Shown piece by piece: positions 14,270-22,991 of a stretch of 38,156 bases of DNA. Below the pieces are notes generated by a model. It made no database searches. It was not told where the DNA came from and was given only the letters and a program-made list of their open reading frames with translations. The translations under genes and the position numbers were made by a program. The stretch comes from CAISIP01 sp031367285. GTDB lineage: Bacteria; Pseudomonadota; Gammaproteobacteria; Burkholderiales; Burkholderiaceae_C. Position 1 is the first letter of the stretch, and every line of letters begins with the position of its first letter. Location: positions 1-38,156 of the forward strand of contig JANLPN010000502.1 in assembly GCA_031367285.1 (NCBI GenBank). The letters are read 5' to 3'.

Positions 14270-15670
14270 TCAGCGACCGCCGGATGCGCTGGTTGCGCCG
14301 AGCGCCGTACCTGCGGCGACCCAGCCGCCGCCGATGGCGCTGAGCAGGCCGTTGCCCGACAGGTAGCCCCACACCGCGTTGCCGGACACGCCGCGCGCCG
14401 CCCCACCGGCAGCCAGCAGGTTGGGGAAAGGGCGGCCATCCTGCCGTAGAACGCGGCACTGTGCGTCGATATCCAGGCCACCCTGGGTGTGGAACAGGGC
14501 GCCGGTAACCTTGACCGCGTAATAGGGTGGGTTGAGCTTGCGTTTGAAGTTGCGGCCAAAACTGTCGGGGCCACCCGGGCGCACCGTCCGCAGCGTGACA
14601 CGCAGGATCGTCTCGTCGCAGCCGATCAACTGCGCCAAAGCTGTTTCATCGGCTGCGGATTTGAGTGCGCCGGCTTGTTCCGCCGCCACAAAATCCGGGA
14701 ACCCACGTGCCATTTCGAGCAGCGGTGTATCGATGACGTTCCAGGCCACACCGCCCGGCTGGTCGAGCACATGCACAGCGGCCTCCGAATAACCCTGGGT
14801 CTCATCATGAAACCGTGCGCCGGACGTATTGATCTGCACGCCGCCCTCCATCACCATGGCCCAGCTCATGAGCGCGTTGTGCGGCACGGCCCACGAGCCG
14901 TGGCCTTGGTAGCCACCCATGTCGGCCAGCCGCGCGCCCAGTTGTTGCCCCCACCGTATCGCGCTGCCGTCGTTACCCGCGTGGCCCCCGAATACGGCGC
15001 TGCGCATGGCCGGCAGCAGTTCGGCCACCATGGCCGTATTCCCGCCAAAGCCGTTGCAGGCCAGTACCAGTACGTCGCAGGCCAGATACTCCAATGCGCC
15101 GCCAGGGCGTTCATAAGCTACACCCAGAATCCGCCCTTCGGCATTGATCCATAACTCGCGCGCCAGCGCCTCGGTCAGGATATCGGCACCGGCCCGGGTG
15201 GCGGCGGCCTCCATCTGCGTCATCAGAGCCGCACCGGTGCGCTCGGGCACGGCATGCATGCGCCGCGCCCGGTGGCCGGGGTACAAAAAGCCGTCCAGGA
15301 TTTCAAACCTTATGCCGTGCCGCTGCTCCAGCGCGTCTATACCCTGCGCCGCTGCCTGCGTGTAGGCCGCCACCAGATGCGGTGCCGCATCCCCATGGGC
15401 CTTGGCCTGTACATCCTGCGCAAACATTTCTATCGAGTCTTCGATGGCCAGCGACTTCTGCAGGCGCGTACCGGCAGCGGGGATAAAGCCGGAAGACAGG
15501 GCGGTCGAGCCGCTGGGCACGGCATCACGTTCCAGCAATACGCATTCCACACCCTCGTCGCGCAGCCGCAGGGCCACCATCAGCCCGCAGGCGCCGGCAC
15601 CCACGATGGCCACCGGCACATGGGGCGCGTCGGGCATTTGCTGCGCGCGTACAACACGCAAGGGGTTCAT
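14270..15670 (-). CDS. FAD-dependent oxidoreductase, fumarate reductase/succinate dehydrogenase flavoprotein-like (FAD_binding_2)
   Basis: The product has 466 residues and no signal peptide. The FAD Rossmann motif VAIVGAGACGLMVALRLRDEGVECVLLERD lies near residues 18-47, followed by SGSTALSSGFIPAAGTRLQ. The C-terminus has FHTQGGLDIDAQCRVL and NLLAAGGAARGVSGNAVWGYLSGNGL, which close the FAD site in this superfamily. Members dehydrogenate or reduce C-C bonds next to a carboxyl or keto group, for example tricarballylate dehydrogenase, 3-ketosteroid dehydrogenases and urocanate or fumarate reductase. In this operon it probably introduces a double bond that the aconitase-like enzyme then hydrates. 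GGAGG lies about 7 bases before the ATG at 15670, which overlaps the preceding stop as ATGA. Confidence 0.87.
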   Translation of the reverse strand: MNPLRVVRAQQMPDAPHVPVAIVGAGACGLMVALRLRDEGVECVLLERDAVPSGSTALSSGFIPAAGTRLQKSLAIEDSIEMFAQDVQAKAHGDAAPHLVAAYTQAAAQGIDALEQRHGIRFEILDGFLYPGHRARRMHAVPERTGAALMTQMEAAATRAGADILTEALARELWINAEGRILGVAYERPGGALEYLACDVLVLACNGFGGNTAMVAELLPAMRSAVFGGHAGNDGSAIRWGQQLGARLADMGGYQGHGSWAVPHNALMSWAMVMEGGVQINTSGARFHDETQGYSEAAVHVLDQPGGVAWNVIDTPLLEMARGFPDFVAAEQAGALKSAADETALAQLIGCDETILRVTLRTVRPGGPDSFGRNFKRKLNPPYYAVKVTGALFHTQGGLDIDAQCRVLRQDGRPFPNLLAAGGAARGVSGNAVWGYLSGNGLLSAIGGGWVAAGTALGATSASGGR

Positions 15671-16155
15671 GCAAGCCTCCCCATCCTTGTCCTGAGCTGG
15701 TTCATCAGCCCGCCAGCGGCGGCCATGTCGAGCAGGAATTGAGGAATCGGCTCGCAGGCCAGGCACAGTCCTTCGGCAGACGTAACGGTCAGGCGCTGCA
15801 GGTCAAGTGCCACCGCTTCGCCCTCGCGCAACCGCTCCGCGTCGGGTGTGGTCAACAGCAGCAGGCCCAGGTTGAACGCATTGCGGAAAAAAAGCCCGCC
15901 GTAGGACGGTGTTATCACGGCCCGTATGCCGAGATGGACCAGGGCCGCCGCGGCCTGTTCGCGCGAAGAACCTATGCCGAAATTGGGTCCTGCGGCAATC
16001 ACGTCGCCAGGCCGCACTGCGGCGGCAAATTCGGGCCGGACGGCCTCCAGGCAATGCGGCGCGATGCCGGCGATGGCCAGCTTCATGTAGGCACCCGGCG
16101 CCAGCACATCGGTATCGATGTCGGCACCCAGCTTCCATACCCGGTGTTTGCTCAT
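15667..16155 (-). CDS. Aconitase-family hydro-lyase small subunit (LeuD-like swivel domain)
   Basis: The product has 162 residues, the length of archaeal/bacterial-type LeuD or HacB small subunits. It opens with VWKLGADIDTDVLAPGAYMKL and has the swivel-domain motif AAGPNFGIGSSREQAAAALVHLGIRAVI, equivalent to the G-x-N-F-G-x-G-S-S-R-E loop that binds substrate carboxylate. It pairs with the large subunit just upstream, whose stop overlaps its ATG by 4 bases. The usual His after SSRE is Gln here. With no leuA or leuB alongside, and a lyase and a flavoprotein in the same operon, leucine biosynthesis is unlikely. Confidence 0.9.
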   Translation of the reverse strand: MSKHRVWKLGADIDTDVLAPGAYMKLAIAGIAPHCLEAVRPEFAAAVRPGDVIAAGPNFGIGSSREQAAAALVHLGIRAVITPSYGGLFFRNAFNLGLLLLTTPDAERLREGEAVALDLQRLTVTSAEGLCLACEPIPQFLLDMAAAGGLMNQLRTRMGRLA

Positions 16156-17435
16156 TGCAACATCTCGCGCGGGTCGCTGATACGCCCGCGCAAAGCAGAG
16201 GCCGCCACCGTGTACGGCGAGGCCAGGTAAACCTGCGCGGTGGCGGACCCCATGCGGCCCTTGAAGTTGCGCGCGGTGGTGGCGATGACGTTGGCGCCAT
16301 CGGGCATGACGCCGCCATAACCGGAGCAGGCGCCGCAGGCCGTGGGCAGCAGCTCGGCGCCGGCCTGGCGCAGCACCTGCATGATGCCCGCGCGTTCCGC
16401 CATCTCCTGGTCCTGCAGGCTGGCCGGCGCCACCATCAGGCGCACGCCGGAAGGCACGCGCCGCCCTTTGAGTACGCTGGCGGCCGCACGCAGGTCGTCC
16501 AGTTTGGCACCGGTGCAGGCGCCGATATAGGCCACGTCCACGCGTACATCCGGAAATTCCTGCACGCCACGGGTATTGGCCGGGCTGTGGGGGGCCGCCA
16601 CCTGGGGCGCCAGCACGGCCGCGTCAAAGCGGTGGGTGGTGGCGGCTGCATCGGCGTCGGTAAACCAGGGGGTGGTATCCACTTCGGGTACACCGGCACC
16701 TGCAAGCCAAACACGTGTCGTGGCATCAGGCGCAACAAGCCCGGCCTGGGCGCCCAGCTCCGCGCTCATGTTCGACAGCGTCATGCGTTCCTGCATGGAC
16801 AGCGCCTGCACGGCGCTGCCGCAAAACTCGATCGCCTGGTACTGCCCGCCGTTCATGCCCAGGCGGCCTATCATGTGCAGCATCATGTCCTTGGCCGTGA
16901 CGCCGGGGCACAGGCGGTGTTGCCACTCCATGCGCAAGGTGTGCGGCACACGCAGCCAGATCTCGCCGGTAACCATCACACCCAGCATTTCGGTGCTGCC
17001 TATGCCGAACATGTAGGCGCCGAACGCGCCCCCGGTAGGTGAATGCGAGTCGCCACCGACGCAGAACATGCCCGGGCGGATATGGCCTTTCTGTGGCAAC
17101 ACCACGTGGCAGATGCCTATGCTGTCGTAGACGTGCGGCAGACGCTGCTCGCGTGCCCAGTCGCGTGCAATACGCACGATGCGGCGCGAGTCGTCGTCCT
17201 GCTCGGGCACGTAGTGGTCCATCACCAGCACCACCCTGGACTTGTCCCAGATCGAGGCCCCGAGTTCTTCCAGCATCGGCTGGAGCCGGCGCGGGCCGGA
17301 GGAGTCGTGGAACATGGCCAGGTCGACGGCACAGTTCACGATTTCGCCCGGCGTCACGTGGGCCCGGCCGGCCGCCCGGGCAACCAGCTTTTGTGCCAGC
17401 GTGCTGGCCGGCTGCAGGGTGGGGGGCAGGCTCAT
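16152..17435 (-). CDS. Aconitase-family hydro-lyase large subunit (LeuC/HacA-like)
   Basis: The product has 427 residues, matching stand-alone 3-isopropylmalate dehydratase/homoaconitase-type large subunits. Three [4Fe-4S] ligands are present: Cys307 in YIGACTGAKLDD, and Cys367 and Cys370 in TACGACSGYGG. Other landmarks are VVLVMDHYVPE, FCVGGDSHSPTGGAFGAYMFGIGSTEM and ATTARNFKGRMGS. It should catalyse addition or removal of water on an unsaturated di- or tricarboxylate together with the LeuD-like subunit. The family also contains dimethylmaleate hydratase, which acts just before an isocitrate-lyase-family enzyme, and the same pairing is seen here. It follows the UTRA regulator by 18 bp. Confidence 0.92.
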   Translation of the reverse strand: MSLPPTLQPASTLAQKLVARAAGRAHVTPGEIVNCAVDLAMFHDSSGPRRLQPMLEELGASIWDKSRVVLVMDHYVPEQDDDSRRIVRIARDWAREQRLPHVYDSIGICHVVLPQKGHIRPGMFCVGGDSHSPTGGAFGAYMFGIGSTEMLGVMVTGEIWLRVPHTLRMEWQHRLCPGVTAKDMMLHMIGRLGMNGGQYQAIEFCGSAVQALSMQERMTLSNMSAELGAQAGLVAPDATTRVWLAGAGVPEVDTTPWFTDADAAATTHRFDAAVLAPQVAAPHSPANTRGVQEFPDVRVDVAYIGACTGAKLDDLRAAASVLKGRRVPSGVRLMVAPASLQDQEMAERAGIMQVLRQAGAELLPTACGACSGYGGVMPDGANVIATTARNFKGRMGSATAQVYLASPYTVAASALRGRISDPREMLQ

Positions 17436-17453
17436 GGTGTGGGCATGCCGGGT

Positions 17454-18248
17454 TCAGCCCGACAGGTTTTCGCTGACCAGAATCGTGGCATCGCTGCTGC
17501 CCACCTGCGATATCTCCATCTGGTATTCATAACGGTCCGGTCGGTACAGGCCATGCAGCCACTGCACCGGGCGGTCGCTGGTGTCGTAGACCAGCCGGCG
17601 TACCGACAGCAAGGCAGTGCCCACGGCCACTTCCAGCGCGGCGGCCACCACCGCGTCGGCCTGCCGGGCCGAGACCGTCTGGTGCGCGCGGCCCAGCTCG
17701 ACGCCGGACTCTTCGAGCAGCCGCAGAATAGGTTTTTTTGCCAGCTCCCGGCGCCCGAAGCCGCAGGCCAGATGTTCCGGCACATAGGTGGTGATGTACG
17801 ACAGCGGCCCGTTGGGCAGGCTGCGCTGGCGCACGCCCTTGCGCACTTTCGCGCCGACCGCAATCTGCAGCGCCGCGGCCACGCTCTCCGATGCATGGAT
17901 GGTGCGCCATTCGAGCACACGCACCGTGGTGCGCAAACTCATGCTGACGATTTTTTCCAGCAGGCCGGTCAGGCGCGTGGGCCGGGTCTTGTTGCCCATA
18001 TCCGGATGCCCGGCGGACTCGCCACCCCCGTTGGGAGTGGGCCGCGTGCCGCGCCCGGCCTGGCGGATGATCAGGCCCTCAGTCGCCAACTGCTCCAGTG
18101 CCCGACGCACCGTGACGCGCCCGGCGCCGAACTGCTTGCTCAGCACCAGCTCGGGGGGCAGGCCGTGGGCGAATTGGCCGTCCTCCAGCTGCTCGCGCAG
18201 CACCAGGTACACCTGGTGGTATTTGGGCAGGGGCAGGGCAACGGCCAT
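17454..18248 (-). CDS. GntR family transcriptional regulator with UTRA domain (HutC subfamily)
   Basis: The product has 264 residues. Residues 8-75 are the GntR winged helix (PKYHQVYLVLREQLEDGQF, PPELVLSKQFGAGRVTVRRALEQLATEGLIIRQAGRGT). Residues about 105-255 are a UTRA ligand domain (LQIAVGAKVRKGVRQRSLP, PLSYITTYVPEHLA, VSARQADAVVAAALEVAVGTALLSVRRLVYD, QWLHGLYRPDRYEYQMEI). It lies inside the operon between livF and the hydro-lyase genes. The palindrome at 22915-22926 in the divergent promoter region fits the HutC-type consensus GTMTAKAC, so it probably controls its own operon and the divergent MmgE/PrpD gene. The effector is probably the transported acid or a pathway intermediate. Confidence 0.92.
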   Translation of the reverse strand: MAVALPLPKYHQVYLVLREQLEDGQFAHGLPPELVLSKQFGAGRVTVRRALEQLATEGLIIRQAGRGTRPTPNGGGESAGHPDMGNKTRPTRLTGLLEKIVSMSLRTTVRVLEWRTIHASESVAAALQIAVGAKVRKGVRQRSLPNGPLSYITTYVPEHLACGFGRRELAKKPILRLLEESGVELGRAHQTVSARQADAVVAAALEVAVGTALLSVRRLVYDTSDRPVQWLHGLYRPDRYEYQMEISQVGSSDATILVSENLSG

Positions 18249-18307
18249 GGCTCAAGTTCGGCGAATGGCACGGCACCGTGCGCGGTTTGGCGTGTTGAGG
18301 GCCATCT

Positions 18308-19009
18308 TCACAGACCCAGGTAGTTCTTGCGCAGATCGGGGTCGCGCGCGAGCACGGACGCCACGCCCTGCATGGCCACGGCGCCGTTCTCTATGATGTA
18401 GGCGCGGTGGGCGATGGCCAGCGACTGCACGGCGTTTTGCTCCATGAGCAGAATGGCCTGGCCGGCGCGGTTGATGGTTTGAATGAGTGCAAACATCTCT
18501 TCCACCAGCAGCGGCGACAGACCCAGCGACGGTTCGTCCATGATCAGCAGTTCGGGCTCCGACATCAGGCCCCGGCCTATCGCCAGCATCTGTTGCTCGC
18601 CGCCCGACAAGGTGCCGGCAGCCTGCGCAAACCGCTCCTTCAGGCGCGGGAAGATGCCGACCACCTTTTCCATGTTGTGTACCCGCCGCGCCTTGCCGCG
18701 CACCAGGCTGCCAAGCGCCAGGTTCTCGCGCACATTGAGATTGGGGAAGACGCGCCGCCCTTCCGGCACATGGATCACGCCCAGTTTTACCACCTCGACC
18801 GAACTCAGGCCCACCAGTTCCGTGCCCTCGAACCGGATCGAACCCGAGAAGGGCCGGTACAGGGCCGAGATATTGTTGTTGAGCGTGGACTTGCCGACGC
18901 CGTTGGAGCCCAGTACGGCAATGATTTCCCCCTTGCCCACGTCCAGGTCGATGCCGCGCAGTATCTCCACGCTGCCGTAGCCGGCATGCAATTTGCGAAT
19001 CTCAAGCAT
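18308..19009 (-). CDS. livF: Branched-chain amino acid-type ABC transporter ATP-binding protein LivF
   Basis: The product has 233 residues. Walker A GSNGVGKST, signature LSGGEQQMLAIGR, Walker B LLIMDEPSLGLSP and the switch His region read normally for LivF; one oddity is NNNISALYRP after Walker A, where a T-x-x-x-L-x-G sequence is usual. The start is the ATG at 19009 (GGAG about 7 bases upstream), inside the last codons of livG, so the two are coupled. It powers the importer with LivG. Despite the family name, this transporter type carries many organic acids, amides and aromatic acids, and the operon context suggests a carboxylic acid. Confidence 0.93.
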   Translation of the reverse strand: MLEIRKLHAGYGSVEILRGIDLDVGKGEIIAVLGSNGVGKSTLNNNISALYRPFSGSIRFEGTELVGLSSVEVVKLGVIHVPEGRRVFPNLNVRENLALGSLVRGKARRVHNMEKVVGIFPRLKERFAQAAGTLSGGEQQMLAIGRGLMSEPELLIMDEPSLGLSPLLVEEMFALIQTINRAGQAILLMEQNAVQSLAIAHRAYIIENGAVAMQGVASVLARDPDLRKNYLGL

Positions 19010-19754
19010 GGGCCGCTCCCGGTACCGCATCGGGCGTGGGCTGCGTGTTGCCCCGGCCGAGGTAGGCCTCAACCACGGCGTGGTTGTTGACCACCTGCTG
19101 CGGGTTGCCCTCGGCGATGATCTTGCCGTACGACAACACGTAGATATGGTCGGACAGGCTCATCACCGCATGCATGACGTGTTCAATCAGCAGCACCGTC
19201 ACACCGCCGTCGCGGATCTTGCGGATGATGGCGATGATCTCCAGGATCTCCGACGGGTTGAGTCCGGCCATGACTTCGTCAAGCAGCAGCAACTTGGGCG
19301 AGGTGGCCAAGGCACGGGCCAGCTCCAGCCGTTTGCGCCCGGCCACCGTAAGGTCGGCCGCCGGCTGCGCCAGCAGGTGGTCCATGCCGACCTGGTGCGC
19401 AACGCTGCGTGCATGTTCCCAGGCCTGCTCGCGCCGGCTGAACTGCTGGTACGCGCCGACCGCGATGTTTTCGTGCACCGTGAGTCTGGCAAACGGCTGG
19501 GTGATCTGGAAGGTGCGCACCATGCCAAGCCGCGCAATTTTGTGCACTGGTTGGCCGGTGATGTCCTGGCCCAGCAACTGCACGCTGCCCGCGTCCAGCG
19601 GCATGAAACCCGCGATGCAGGCGAACAACGTGGTCTTGCCGGCGCCGTTGGGGCCTATCAGCGCCACGATGCGGCCCTGGTCCACCTGCAGGCTGGCGCC
19701 GTCCACGGCGCGCAGGCCGCCAAAAATCTTGCTGACGGCCGAGACCTTCAACAT
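19002..19754 (-). CDS. livG: Branched-chain amino acid-type ABC transporter ATP-binding protein LivG
   Basis: The product has 250 residues. It shows Walker A GPNGAGKTT, the LivG-typical FGGLRAVDGASL opening, a variant signature LTVAGRKRLELARALA in place of LSxGQ, Walker B LLLLDEVMAGLNPSE and IEHVMHAVMSLSDHIYVL. The change from LSYG to LTVAG and from DEP to DEV is common in LivG proteins. The ATG at 19754 shares one base with the livM stop (TGATG). A longer upstream frame lies in livM and is not a gene. Confidence 0.93.
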   Translation of the reverse strand: MLKVSAVSKIFGGLRAVDGASLQVDQGRIVALIGPNGAGKTTLFACIAGFMPLDAGSVQLLGQDITGQPVHKIARLGMVRTFQITQPFARLTVHENIAVGAYQQFSRREQAWEHARSVAHQVGMDHLLAQPAADLTVAGRKRLELARALATSPKLLLLDEVMAGLNPSEILEIIAIIRKIRDGGVTVLLIEHVMHAVMSLSDHIYVLSYGKIIAEGNPQQVVNNHAVVEAYLGRGNTQPTPDAVPGAAHA

Positions 19755-20737
19755 CAGTCGCGCCCCCTGGCCGGTTGGGACCGGCGTTTGAACAGCGCTA
19801 TCAGCCCATTGGGCAGGAAGGCGATGATGACCACCAGCAAGGCTCCGTACAACACCAGCGATAAACCCTGTATCTGGGTCATGGTGCGCGTGATATCGCT
19901 TAACGACGCCAGCAGCACGGCACCGATCAGCGGGCCGTACACGGTGCCGGCGCCGCCGATGATGCTCACCAGCAGCATCTCGACCGATTTGTCCACCCCA
20001 AAAACAATGGTCGGGTCGATGTACAGAAAATACTGCGCGAAGAAGCAGCCGCCCATGCCACACAGCGCGCCCGACAGCACCATCACCTTGACCTTCTCGG
20101 CAAACACGTTGACGCCCAGCGCCATGGCGGCGTCTTCGTTCTCGCGGATGGCTGCCAGGTGGGCGCCAAAACGCGAGCGGCGCAGCCATTCCGCGATGGC
20201 CACGGACAGCGCGGTCAACACCAGCACCAGGAAATAAAAACCGCTGCGCTCGGCAAACTGGAAGTTGGCGGCACCGGCTTTCATGGGTATCAACATGCCC
20301 AGCCCGCCGCCCGTGACGGCTACCGAGTTGCTGACGATACGCAGCACCTCGGCAAAGGCCAGCGTGATCAGGGCGAAATACGAGCCCTTGAGGCCGGCGC
20401 GGAACGACAACACCGCAATGACCCAGCCCACCACGGCACCGGCGACGGCCGACGCGGGCAGGCCGAACCAGGGTGACCAGCCCAGCCGCATTTGCACGAT
20501 GGTCGAGGCATAAGCCCCCGCGCCGAAAAACACCACGTGGCCGAACGACAGCTGCCCCGCGAACCCGCCCGAGATATTCCACGATTGCCCGATAAATGCG
20601 TAAAACAGCGCGAGCACGCCAAAGTTCACCATGAAATTGGACGGAAACACAAACGGAAAAGCCACTGCCACGGCCAGCACCGCCAGGTGCAGCGTCCAGC
20701 GCACGGGCCTGAGCTCTGACACAGGCGGTGATGTCAT
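19754..20737 (-). CDS. livM: Branched-chain amino acid-type ABC transporter permease LivM
   Basis: The product has 327 residues with about eight to ten hydrophobic helices. LivM landmarks: WNISGGFAGQLSFGHVVFFGAGAYAS, GSYFALITLAFAEVLRI, RENEDAAMALGVNVFAEKV and IGGAGTVYGPLIGAVLLASL, which is the conserved EAA-like loop contacting the ATPases. The ATG overlaps the livH stop as ATGA. It forms the inner-membrane channel with LivH. Confidence 0.94.
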   Translation of the reverse strand: MTSPPVSELRPVRWTLHLAVLAVAVAFPFVFPSNFMVNFGVLALFYAFIGQSWNISGGFAGQLSFGHVVFFGAGAYASTIVQMRLGWSPWFGLPASAVAGAVVGWVIAVLSFRAGLKGSYFALITLAFAEVLRIVSNSVAVTGGGLGMLIPMKAGAANFQFAERSGFYFLVLVLTALSVAIAEWLRRSRFGAHLAAIRENEDAAMALGVNVFAEKVKVMVLSGALCGMGGCFFAQYFLYIDPTIVFGVDKSVEMLLVSIIGGAGTVYGPLIGAVLLASLSDITRTMTQIQGLSLVLYGALLVVIIAFLPNGLIALFKRRSQPARGRD

Positions 20738-21603
20738 CGCCTGGCGCCAAACAGCCCGGAGGGGCGAAACAGCAGGATCAGGATAAAGATCAGCGAAATG
20801 CCTATCTGCCCCAGGCTCTCGCCCAGGTACAGGCCGCCAAACGATTCAGTCAACCCGACTATCAGGCCACCCACGACCGCACCCAGAAAGCTGCCCATGC
20901 CACCCAGCACCACCACGGTAAAAGCCACCAGCACAAACACATGGCCTATGGTGGGCGAGACGTAGAAGATAGGCATCAGCAGGCAGGCCGCCGCACCCAG
21001 CGTGGCCAGGCCTATGCCGTAGGAGATGGCGAAGATACGTTCCACGTCGATACCGACCAGGCGTGCACCGACGCGCTCGCGCGCCACCGCACGGATGGCA
21101 CGCCCCATGTCGGTCCGCTGCATGAACAGGCCCAGAGCAGCACACAGCACCATTGCCGCCGCAAAAGAAATCAGTTTGGGCAGTGGAACGAGGGTGGGGC
21201 CGAGTTCAACCATCCGGTCGGAGTACGACACCGAAATCGTGCGCGAATCGCCCTTGAACAGCATCAGCGCGACGTTCTCGATAAAAATCGACAGGCCCAG
21301 TGTGATCAGCAGGATGTTTTCGTCGCGTCCGTTGGACAGGCGCCCGATTACGCCTTTGTACAGCGCATAGCCGAGCAGGTACATGGCCGGCACCATCACG
21401 ACCAGGGACAGGTAGGGGTCCAGCCCGAACTTGGTCAGCAGGTAATACACGCCGAACATCGCCAGCATGAGCATGCTGCCGTGCGCGAAGTTGATGATGT
21501 GCAGCACCCCGTAGATCAGGGTCAGGCCGCAGGCCACCAGCGTATAGATGCCGCCGAGCAGCAGCCCGTTGATGGTGGCCGCCGCGAGGATGGTGGGGTC
21601 CAA
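20734..21603 (-). CDS. livH: Branched-chain amino acid-type ABC transporter permease LivH
   Basis: The product has 289 residues and is highly hydrophobic. LivH landmarks: GLLLGGIYTLVACGLTLIYGVLHIINFAHGSMLMLAMF, DENILLITLGLSIFIENVALMLF, RAVARERVGARLVGIDVERIF and VVLGGMGSFLGAVVGGLIVGL. The start appears to be TTG at 21603, since the frame has no ATG or GTG before the first helix and the livK stop is only 7 bases upstream. Translation is probably coupled to livK. Confidence 0.93.
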   Translation of the reverse strand: MDPTILAAATINGLLLGGIYTLVACGLTLIYGVLHIINFAHGSMLMLAMFGVYYLLTKFGLDPYLSLVVMVPAMYLLGYALYKGVIGRLSNGRDENILLITLGLSIFIENVALMLFKGDSRTISVSYSDRMVELGPTLVPLPKLISFAAAMVLCAALGLFMQRTDMGRAIRAVARERVGARLVGIDVERIFAISYGIGLATLGAAACLLMPIFYVSPTIGHVFVLVAFTVVVLGGMGSFLGAVVGGLIVGLTESFGGLYLGESLGQIGISLIFILILLFRPSGLFGARR

Positions 21604-21610
21604 AACGGAC

Positions 21611-22828
21611 TCAGCTGAACTTGGGTCGCGGGAAGACAGGTTTCACGGCCGCGAAGTCGCCCGGCCACACCACGTCGATGTCGGTCTTTGAGGCCTGCAG
21701 CAAGGCCGCGCGCCCACCCGTGTTCTGGCCATTGACGAACTTGGTCGGTCCGTAAGGCATGAAATGGTCGGCCCAGGTGCTGGCCTCGAGCGCGGTGATC
21801 ACCTGTGCCTTGTCGGCCGACTTGGCCTGCTCCAGTGCACTGGCATACAGCTTCACGGCGTTGTACGAGCAGTAGACCTCGAACGTGAACAGGCCGTCCT
21901 TGGCCTCGACGCGTTTGCGCATCTCCAGCGACTTGGGGTTGCGCGGGTTGTACCAGTGGTTGAAGTCCATCATGTACTGCGCCACCTCGGGCTGCTCCTT
22001 GACCAGCTTGTAGTTGAAGCCGCCCCCCAACACGCTGAACATGCCCACCAGGTCCACCTTCTGCTGGAAGATGGTGCGCGCTATCAGCACGTATTCATTC
22101 TGGTAGTTGCTCATGATCACGATGTCCGGCTTGATGGACTTGATGCGCAACACCAGATTGGTGAAGTCGCGCGTGGGCGTGGCGTGCGGCAGCACCTCCT
22201 TGACCTCCAGCCCTATGCCGGACAGCTTGCCCGACAGCAGCTTGGCGGTACTGGTGCCGAACTCGGAATCCTCGTGCACGATGACGGCGGTCTTGGCGAC
22301 GCTGCCGGCCGCCTTGTTGACTTCGGACAGGCCCGCAAAGGCATCCTCCACGCATTTGCCGTTGCCGGGCGCCAGCCGGAACACGTTCTTGAGGCCCCGG
22401 CTTACGATGGCATCCGACACGCCTACGTCGATCAGGAACGGCGTGTTGTATTTGGCCGCGGCCTGCGTGGCCGGCAGCGCAATGGCGCTCGCAAAACAAC
22501 CCACATAGGCCGACACGCCGTCCTGCTGCAAGCGTTCCACTTCACTCACGCCGACCTCGGGCCGGGACTGGGAGTCCCCCAATGCGGCTTCGAGTTTGGT
22601 GCCACCCATGGACTTGATGCCGCCCGCGGCGTTGATCTCGTCGATGGCCAGCATGGCGCCCATGCGCGATTGGCCACCGCTGTAGGCCAGCGCGCCACTC
22701 ACCGGGTGCAGCAAGCCGATCTTGACCGGCCTGGCTTGCGCCAGCAAAAGACCCGGCGCGCCGAGTACGGTGCTGGCGGCACCCGCCTGAAGAATCAAAC
22801 GGCGCGACAGAAGGCGGTTGGAAGTCAT
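21611..22828 (-). CDS. Branched-chain amino acid-type ABC transporter substrate-binding protein (LivK-like), likely Tat-exported
   Basis: The product has 405 residues. The N-terminus NRLLSRRLILQAGAASTVLG has adjacent Arg9-Arg10 before a hydrophobic stretch and ends near LLLAQA, which looks like a twin-arginine signal; many LivK-like receptors of Burkholderiales have this. The mature part is a type I periplasmic-binding protein: VKIGLLHPVSGALAYSGGQSRMGAMLAIDEINAAGG, ALGDSQSRPEVGVSEVERL, VGVSDAIVSRGLKNVFRLAPG and VIVHEDSEFGTSTAKLL. GAGGA lies about 7 bases before the ATG. It is the first gene of the ten-gene operon, so it should be the most highly expressed. Its ligand is the key to the pathway but cannot be read from the sequence. 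Confidence 0.93.
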   Translation of the reverse strand: MTSNRLLSRRLILQAGAASTVLGAPGLLLAQARPVKIGLLHPVSGALAYSGGQSRMGAMLAIDEINAAGGIKSMGGTKLEAALGDSQSRPEVGVSEVERLQQDGVSAYVGCFASAIALPATQAAAKYNTPFLIDVGVSDAIVSRGLKNVFRLAPGNGKCVEDAFAGLSEVNKAAGSVAKTAVIVHEDSEFGTSTAKLLSGKLSGIGLEVKEVLPHATPTRDFTNLVLRIKSIKPDIVIMSNYQNEYVLIARTIFQQKVDLVGMFSVLGGGFNYKLVKEQPEVAQYMMDFNHWYNPRNPKSLEMRKRVEAKDGLFTFEVYCSYNAVKLYASALEQAKSADKAQVITALEASTWADHFMPYGPTKFVNGQNTGGRAALLQASKTDIDVVWPGDFAAVKPVFPRPKFS

Positions 22829-22892
22829 GGGTTTTCCTCGTGGTGGTGAAGAGTTATGGGCCAGGGCCGGCGGAAAAAGTCACGGCAGCAAT

Positions 22893-22914
22893 ATTGTTCC
22901 AGAACTAGAACAAT
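22893..22914. promoter_or_regulatory. Inverted repeat in the divergent promoter region
   Basis: ATTGTTC (22893-22899) and GAACAAT (22908-22914) are perfect 7-bp inverted arms around an 8-bp spacer, with an inner GTTC-CA-GAAC palindrome. It abuts the GntR-type site at 22915. It may be a second operator or overlap the promoters of livK and the MmgE/PrpD gene. Confidence 0.5.
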
Positions 22915-22926
22915 TAGTCTAGACTA
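22915..22926. promoter_or_regulatory. 12-bp palindrome matching the HutC-type GntR operator consensus
   Basis: TAGTCTAGACTA is a perfect palindrome. Its core GTCTAGAC fits GTMTAKAC, the consensus I recall for HutC-subfamily GntR regulators. The only UTRA regulator in the window lies in the adjacent operon at 17454-18248. The site overlaps the first possible ATG (22926) of the MmgE/PrpD gene, which favours the later start at 22992. Confidence 0.6.
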
Positions 22927-22991
22927 TGCACGCAAGGCGCGGGCAAGTCAACCGGGCGCCGCAACTCCCTGAAAGCCGCGATCCGCACACC

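Noticed and set aside
15667..17435. Reading the LeuC/LeuD-like pair as leucine biosynthesis
   Set aside because: No leuA or leuB nearby; the pair is embedded with a transporter, a catabolic regulator, a flavoprotein and an ICL-family lyase.
18308..22828. Assigning the ABC importer to leucine/isoleucine/valine
   Set aside because: This family transports many carboxylates and amides; nothing in the sequence fixes amino acid specificity and the enzyme genes suggest an organic acid.
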